Assembly: GCF_015832195.1 (NCBI RefSeq) | Contig: NC_052045.1 | Location: 1 to 64,000 of the forward strand | Length of the DNA stretch: 64,000 nt | From: Motacilla alba alba | Lineage: Eukaryota; Chordata; Aves; Passeriformes; Motacillidae | Direction: 5' to 3' | Shown: piece by piece, positions 24,301-33,300 of the stretch | Position numbering within the stretch: the first letter of the stretch is position 1 | Layout: every line of letters starts with the position of its first letter | The notes under the pieces: generated by a model | Database searches by the model: none | What the model was told of the DNA's origin: nothing | The model's input: only the letters and a program-made list of their open reading frames with translations | Made by a program: the position numbers and the translations under genes

Positions 24301-27300
24301 GATCAGTGTACAAGAAAACCCTTTCAGAAAGTCTTTGGCCTCTGTGTTTTTGCCAAAATCCCTGAAGAACTTCCTAGGCATCGAGTACTCTGACCCAGAC
24401 AAGCGTTCAAAGATCCAGTTCAAGTTTTTTGGCACTACTTCACTTTTTCTGGTAACTATGACTCCCAGCAAACCCTAACACAGCAGAAATGGGCTCAGCA
24501 GTTCTCAGTGCCTACAAAAAGAAATCTCATTCCCAGCATCATCTGTTCTGGGCATATTAGCATCAGACTGACGGAGGGATGTGCAGGCAAAATGTGCTCA
24601 GGCAGCAAAACCTTCTCTGAGGCAAGGATGCTCTGAGAGGTGCCTGTAGACCTTAGACTTTTTTTCATTTTCTGTAGCTGATGTTATTCTAGTCCTCCTG
24701 TTCTGCAGGAAAAGAACATGCCCTAACCTTCTCTGATAGTAAGGATGATGCATAGCATATGGCAAATATCACAACAATATTTTCAAGACTTATGTCTCTA
24801 TTAAAATAATATAGCAGCATGATGTGCAGGATTTATGACTATTCTAGTACTTACTTTTCTTAAGGATGGGTGGGTATAATTTAGAAAGGGAGACATTTCT
24901 TTGAAATGATGGCTCGTACAGTGCGCTGAACAATGCTTTGCACAACGAAGGAGCATTCACAGTTGTGTCTCCTGTCTAATGAGCTTAGTGATGTACAACC
25001 AAGTGTTTAAATGTACTGAAACCATTACACAGCTTTCTCAATCCAGCTGAAGCATGTGAAACTCAGGTCCTCTTCAGCTGATGTGGACACTGTTCCTGAG
25101 CTGCAGCTAACTACGTGTTTTGATGATGTAGCAAGTAGCTAAATTACATCAGTCATCCCATGGAGTTTAGCTGATCACCATATCCAAGGAATACAGTTAA
25201 AAAAAAAATTAGAGCAGGGCAGAGCTTGGATTCATTTTGCATGTGTGTGCTTTCCCCCTGCAGGATGACAGTTTAACGATGGAGAGGTTGAACACTTATG
25301 TTGTGAGTGCCAGCATTGAAAATACATCAATTCAGAACCTTAACGAGCCTGTGACTGTCACTCTCCAGCACATAGACCAGAACAGGGTAGGATGTGTTCA
25401 TTTCATCAGGGATGGGGTGAGGCAAAGCTGACTTCACTTACCCTTTCAATAAACTGGGAACAGGACAAATAAACTTAAAACACCTTGCTGCCTGATCTCT
25501 CCATGATGCATGGACCCAAACATTGACTGACCACACACATCTCAGTGTTTAATAATTCCTTGCAGATCACTAAAGCTTGTGTCTGCTCTCTAAATCCATA
25601 CTTAGCAACAAGGAACATTCTTATTGTTTCCTTGTTCTGATCTAGGCAATTTTTTTTTTCAAAGAATAGTTTATTTGCCAGAAAATAGTGGGTTTTGGAT
25701 TGGACTGAAATTATTTATCCTTGATTTGAATTTGGAAAATAGGTTAGGTCACCAAAAGAGAGGAACTTTTAAAAAATGCAAAACCTTGCAAAGATGTTTT
25801 GAAAAACAAATTGCTTTGTCTTGTTTACGTCTATTATATATTTAAGTTTATACTTTAACCTGAAGTCTAAACTTAGTCTAAAGTCTAAACAGACTTTAAC
25901 CTAAAGTCTATTTTTAAGTGGGTGTGGGTCAAACTTTTTGATTGAATTCCTCAGCATTTTTGCGCTGCTAATGTTTAAGGTCCAGTCTCCACAGGAGTAT
26001 ATTACAAACCCAAGGCAGAAGAAAATTATTCAGTAAGAACTTGGTTAAAGTTTGCATTAATGAGGGCTTGTAATTGCTGCTTTCGTGGTAAAATGCTCTT
26101 TCCATTCAGCAAATATATACCCAGAAATTTCACCCAGATATCCCCTCTCTTCTGTCATTTTTACTCTACTGGGCCATCTGGCACCTTTCAGATTTTTTTT
26201 TTCGTTGACCTTTTAAAATTATCTTAATTAAATATTTAATGAGTTATCATCCAAACCTACACCTTTGGCTCTGTGCCTAATTATATTTGACAGCCTACAA
26301 ATCACACATCTTAACAGCTTATCTGTTAGGCTAGCTTCCTGTAAACTCTGTGCATTAATAAACTTTATTAATGATATAATAAAAATAAAAGTAAATGAAT
26401 CTGTGCCTTGGAAAAGTTTGCTGCAGCCTTATGAGTAACAAACTAGAATGTCCCCAAGGGAAATCATTGCATTGAATATCCATTTCCATCTGTTCAGCTC
26501 TCACTTGTCTTCCCTGCCTGGTTTCAGAGAGGGGGAATTGCTGAAATTCTAAAGTAAAGGTTTCTTGTAGCATTTTTTTTTTCAAATGTATAAAATCTCA
26601 GGTTGTTATTGCAGGTCTTAGTCATAATTTTTGAATTTCACCAGTAATTTGGTGTGACATCTCAGGCACTGCGTGGACCCAATGAGATTAGACACGGGAA
26701 TTGGTCTAAGGTGAACGATTTGTCAGATTTGCTGCTGTCCTTTAAAGACTATGAGGTATTGAAAGATACAGATAAAACCGAGAAAATCACTGACTCACAG
26801 GATTTCCCTTGCTAAAGGGGAAGGCAAAAAGTGGGGCTCTGCAAGGTTAGTGCCACGGGTGAGATGGCCAATATCCCAGCTGGCTCCCCAAGCCAAGTGT
26901 CCGACTGCCCCGTACCACGTGGCGTCTCCGCTCACCCGCAGACCCCCTGCAGCACCGCACACAGATAACCACAGACATAAGTGGGCTTTGCTGCCAAGCA
27001 GCGCAGGGGTAATCAAATCCGAGTGCCTCGGTTATACACCCCAATTCGAGGTGAGACACGCCACCTGCAAGTGCAGACAGAGTGCATATGTCCTGAAGAA
27101 ATGTCACAGCCTCCTTTCTTCTGTTTCCAGGGCAATGCAGCAGTGCACTGCGTCTTCTGGGACTTTGGGAAAAACAGTAAGTGTTACTTGCTGAGCTGGC
27201 TCTGTCCCCACCGTCGCAGAGGCTTTGGTTTCTTGACATTGCACCTTGAAACTTGAGTGTGTGCTGCTGCTTTGTGTTTATGTCAACACCTCAGTACTCA

Positions 27301-30300
27301 GCGTTATCCCCAGGGACATGGGTATGGCATTGTGCAGTGCTGCATCTACATGAATAAGGAGAATTTGCCCAAGAGAAAGGCAGAAACGCAATGAAATACC
27401 AGATGAACTCTTACTGTGACTTCAGGGAATACAGTAGGGGCTTTGCTGGGATCAGGTCTTTAAAATGGCTCAGGCGGTCACCAGAGAGTGATAACTGTGA
27501 ATTGAGTTAACTCAGAGCATATGGGAGAGGTTTCCTCTGCAATTACTAGGAGTAGAAATGATTTGCTTCTTTCTGATCAGAATCTTAGCTTCTGAATATG
27601 TGACACAGACCTCAATAACAGGGTCATAACATTCAGTCTTACCAGGAAAGATCTGGCTGTTTCAGTGCTGCACTCTGCCTAAACAAACCCTCTGCCCTGT
27701 GTGCGTTTCTTTTCTTCTGTTTCCACATCCTCCAGCACAATCTCACCCAGCACTAGGTTCTTTATGTTCTTTCCATGTGTGCAAATATGTAAATGACTTT
27801 AAATATTTCTTCATTCCACCAAAAGCTTTCATCCAAATTTTGAGGTTCTCAGGCAACTACAGAAGATGTGTTTCGGTGTGAAATCTCACTTGTGTGCTGT
27901 TAAATGACCCTGCAATCTGTGCTAACTTGAGCTTGTCTTCACACACCCTGCATGCTGCAGAGCTATAAATGATGGAGGATGACTAACTCTGCTTAAAAAT
28001 CCTTTTTCCTTATTACACAGATGGACTGGGTGGTTGGAATACATCAGGGTGTGAAATGGAATATACAGATATGAATTATACAATCTGTTTCTGTAACCAT
28101 CTTACCCATTTTGGAGTCCTACTGGTGAGTACTCCATGAATCATCTCCCAGAAAGTCCCGTGGCACTAAACAAAGCCATCTCTAGCCTTGGAGAAGAGAC
28201 AGGAGATTCATATCTATACAAGCTCTTAGATATCTGCAATGTTGCCAAAATCAGCACTAACAAAGAAAACAGTTATAATAATTTAATGGTGTGAAGTCCT
28301 TTAAACGTCACTTGCTTCGAGGCAGTTTTGTTTTAGTAGTTTGTACTTCGCAGTGTAACTTAATCAACCTTAATATGCGTAGGAAGTATTGTGTTAAATT
28401 TATTAACTGCCAGCGACAACTAATGGCATTACACCTTCTTGAAAGTTTTGTCTATGCTCCATCAGAAAGTGAAGTTTAGTATAAATATGGGACATGTCAT
28501 AATCTAGCACCTCTTATTTCTCTGTAATACAGAGAAAACTGCCCCTAAAAGAAAAATGTCAAAAGCTGGGATGACTGCCTGAGAGTGGGCTGCACAAATT
28601 GCAAAGAGACAGGCGGGTTCTAAGCAAATCAAGTAGATGAAGTTGTCTATTCCTGGTAGGACACAGCCCACGGGATGGGGTGAGGCCGCACCTTTGCCTT
28701 TAGATGCTTCCCCTGGAAGTCAGCATGGCCCTGCTCCAGAGGCAAAAGCTCTGCTGGGACTAAAATTGTGACTTTACAGAAAGGAATAGAGAAGGTTCAG
28801 ATCCCAGACACTTGCTTAAGTTTTTGTTCAAGCAAGAAGAATTCAGTCTGATTTTCAGATCACACCTCGCGCTGTCTCTTTGGTAATCAGCACAGCTGTA
28901 GCTCTTCAGCAGCATCCTCCATGGGACATTGGAGATGTAGGTTACTGGTCAAAATAGAAGAGAAGCTGTGTCAGGGAACAACAAAATCCTCTCAATGTTC
29001 CTCCTGGCAGCAGCTGTGGAGAAGCAGGGCCCAGCCTCCTGTCTGATTTTGCAGTGGTGCTTTCTGGGCAGGGAGGATCTACAATGCTCTAAGGCATGTA
29101 GAAGGTTTGTGCAGTTCCCACGCATGGCAGCTGCCACTGAAGCAAAGTCGTTTTTCCTACAAAGTGAACTCCTGGTGGAATAATTTTGGTAAGATCCTGG
29201 AATCCATATTCACTTTGCAGTTTCTGAAGAATAGCTTTTCTAGCTTCACAACTTATTGCCGGATACTTTAAATACTGCAGGTTAATTTGCCATTTACTAG
29301 TTTGAATAGTCTGTGGGACTATACCATAAGAAACACATAAATATATTAATGGAAAATCTCCAAAAGTAGCAGTAAGCAGAACAGTAATTTCACAATGTGA
29401 AAGGAATTTTCTAAATCTGTCTTGGCAAACAACTGTGTTTCTTTATATTGTAACACAGGACTTGGCCCGGACAGAAATAGATGTCACACATGATCATATA
29501 TTAACTCTGATAAGCTATGCAGGATGTGGTGCTTCTTCCCTTTTTTTGGGAATAACGCTCATGACATACCTAACTCTTGAGTAAGTATGATCCTTTTCCT
29601 TATGCTGATTTTAATATTTTGGCAATAAGGAATTTGCAGCAATTACCAGAATGCTTGCTAGTATTTGATGCTGTGATGCATAAAGGGGAAGACTGAGAGT
29701 TGACAGTATAAATATTGCTTTATTTTGATGTCTGTCTGCTGCAAAATTAGAGAGATTTGAGTACTTCTGCCTCGATACAAGCACCTATCTGAACTGTTCA
29801 GCAATTTTTATGTTCCTAAATTTCACACAATAATTGAATGCTTTGGATTGGAAGTGATTACTAAGAGGTCCTCTAGTTCCAGCACCCTGCCATTGGCAGG
29901 GACCCTTTCCACTAGACCACATTGCTCCAAGCCCCATCCAGTCTGGCCTTGGGGGCTTCCAGGGACGGAGCAGCCACAGCTTCTCTGGGCAACCTGTGCC
30001 AGGGCCTCACCACTCTCACAGTAAAATGTCTGTAAAAAGTAAAAATTTCTGTCGTTTCAAAAATTCATCCCCGGACATGGGTGAGTTATTACATGAAGAA
30101 TCTGGAATATTCCTGTGCAGAGGGTTAGGGTTAGGCTGCAAACCCACTCCTGTAGGGAGTAAATAGGCTGTAAATTGGATGACGCAGTGATAACCTTGTG
30201 CACTTCCCCCTTCCTTTTAGGAAGGTGCGGAGAGACAACCCCTCAAAAATTCTGCTCAACCTTTGTGCTGCGCTGCTGATGCTGAACATTGTCTTCCTCA

Positions 30301-33300
30301 CCAATTCCTGGCTGACCTCATTCAACCAGCCAGGCCTCTGCATCATTGTGGCCACGCTCCTCCACTATTTCCTTCTTGCAGCATTCACGTGGATGTGCCT
30401 GGAGTCTGTTCACTTTTATTTGGCTCTTGTCAAAGTTTTCAATGTATATGTCCCAAAGTACATCCTAAAATGCTGCATTGCTGGCTGGGGTAAGTACACT
30501 GATTTCCTCTCCACTTCTGTGCTTGTCAACTTCTCTAAGATTGGGGCATTTTTACAGAAATAAGTGAAGATACTGAGCTCGCAGAAATGCGATGCACACC
30601 CTGCGCTGTAGGGATGGATCTCTTCCCCGAGCTGTTCAGTTTAACTTTCTTCTGCCCTGGGAGACATTAGCAGAGAGTGCTTGTTGGTCCCTGCACAGTC
30701 GTATGCAACTGAAAGTTGGGTGTAAGGCACTGCTTTCTTACCCCTCTTGCCTTTATAGGATGATTTACCAGGGTACCTCACATGAGTGGCAGTAATGCTA
30801 CCCACAGCCTTCACCCCTATGTGGGGATGCTCAGAGGTAATTTTAACTCCTTCTCTTGGCCTTGTGTCCATTTTTGGCATTCTCTTCCCGATTCCCATGC
30901 ACAGAGTGGACTTGGCTTTCATTCGTTGTTCTCCCAAGGACTTCCCTATCAGAAGTCTTGTTTGGGAGAAACATACCAAAAAGAACCCAAATTCTGGTTC
31001 ACCTGTTAGAAAAGGTGTTATCAGAGGCACTGATCTAGAGCAGAATTTGGGCTGTATTATTTGGTCAATGTTAGATGCTGTTTTAAGGGTTGGTTTTTGG
31101 TTTTTTGTTGTTGTTTTTTTTTTTTTGCTCTTGAATAGTATGCAGCATATTATCGTCCCTATCCTCAAATCTGATGTCCCGCACAATGGTTCTCAGGGGC
31201 AGCCATCCTTGATGGTGCTGTTGGCAGCAGCTGTTCTCTACAGAAAAGCCAGAACTGAAAAAAATCTGGGAAATGTGTGAAAGGGAAGACTGATAAAGCA
31301 CTGCCTGGGAAACATGTGTCTCTATGAGCTCTTAAAACAAAATGCTGTGGTCTGCTTATCCTTTGACGCTCAGCTTTTGTAATAGTCAGTTGGTTTTATT
31401 TTACCAGATTGGATGATGTTTGAAGACTCAGAAACATTTTGCAAACACACACAGATATTTTTATGCCTACTCATTTGTAATTTGCATAAATAAGGAGATT
31501 AAACCTGCTACGCTACACATTTAATTACAGTTGTTTCACAAGGAGTTCTGGGGGTAGAATTTGATCTGAAGATGCACACGTCCGCTGTAATTATGTATCA
31601 GAGATTATCTGACATCTTTCCATATTCTTATTTTTTTCTTTTGAGTCAAACTACTTATTTTTCTTTTGCTTTCCACATTAGGAATACCAGCTACTGTAAT
31701 TACTCTTGTGCTCATTATAAATAAGGACTTCTATGGCAATGGGTCACTCTCCAAGAGCCATCCTTACAGCAATTTGTAAGTATAATACTTTAAGCTTTTT
31801 GATGGTCACCAGAGTATCTGAAAAATACAAGGGATAATCAGAAAAAACTCACTTTTGTCTCCTCTCCTTCATCTTTACTCTCTCCTTTCAGTGGTTCTGG
31901 TTCATAGGAACATTTTAAATGCATGGCTACTACATGGAGTAATTTTCACATCGATGAACTTGGCTTGAGGACAGGGAGGGTTTCTGCCAGTCAACTCCAT
32001 TTTTAGTTTCTGTGAAATTCTTTTATTGCATTAATGCAGTCTAATTGAATATTTTTATGTGCTTCTGCATGTTCTGGGTTTCTGGTAAAAATCTAAAGGC
32101 ACAATAAGTGCTCCTGTATTTTGCCCATTTCCTTCTGTTTCGTTTTTTTTTTTTTTTTAATATCAATTCACATCATTCGCTCATCATAATTTCAAGTAGT
32201 TTTATTTCAATTGTCTCAACCTCTTCCCTTTTCCAGTGGGAAAACTCTGCCTTCTTTCATCCTTTTTTAAAAAGCTTTTATAGCAAAGAATGCTTCCATT
32301 TTTCCACCTGCTTCTTGTTTAACACAATCACTTGTTGGTGAAGATTACCTGGAGTATTTAAGTTTTCTCCCATCAGAGAGGCTACACACACCTGTGACAC
32401 CTCAGAGGGAAAGTTGGTACCCATCTTTAACAAAAAAAGACACAAAGAGAAAAAGAAGTAAAATTCACTAATTTATGCCTAAGGAAAAGCTAAGCAGTGG
32501 TATGCTATTATTTGGACCCCTAGTTAAGTCATATTCCACTTGGTTTTCCTAAGGCAGCATGTCTTTGTATTTATACATTATTAAGTTGTGAAACAATCCT
32601 CAGGTTTATCTGAATTTGCCAGAAATATCCTTGTCCTAAAGTTACCAAATTTCCACAGCATCCATAAAAAAAGACAAGTGCAGGCATTCCATGAATGTCC
32701 TCATTGGGAGAAAATAACTAGTGCTAGGGAATACCCCTAACTAGGCATTGGATAACCATACAGAATGCTTATTTGGGGAACCAGCTTCCTGAGTTTCCCC
32801 CTCGCAAAAGTCCTTATTGAATACATACCTCTTTCTTGCAGTTGCTGGATCCAGGACAACACAGTGTTTTACATCTCTGTTGTGGCCTATTTCTTCTTAA
32901 TATTTTTGATGAATACATCTATGTTCATCACTGTTCTCCTTCAAATCCACTCTGTGAAAGCAAGGACACAAAAGACATCCAGATTCTGGAAACGGGGTGC
33001 TCTCCAGGACCTCAAAAGTGCTTTCAGCCTGATGTTTCTTTTGGGCTTAACTTGGGGCTTTGCCTTTTTTGCCTGGGGAACAGTGAGGATATTTTTCTTG
33101 TATCTCTTCAGCATATTCAACACCTTGCAAGGTAATTTCTGAAGGGAGTGGTGCTATAAACACAAGGGTTCAGGGATGTGAAATAACAATACATCTGTAA
33201 TAGCATGTCACTCAAGCATGGGGGAAGAGGAGAACTGATACTGCTCTTGTATTAGAGGCTTTAGCTATTTTAAAAGGAAAGCTCTGTTGCAGTGGGATGA

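Noticed and set aside
30641..31280. Overlapping open frames of 181 (-) and 164 (+) codons
   Set aside because: Both lie in the intron after the helix 2-4 exon, overlap each other on opposite strands and match nothing known to me.
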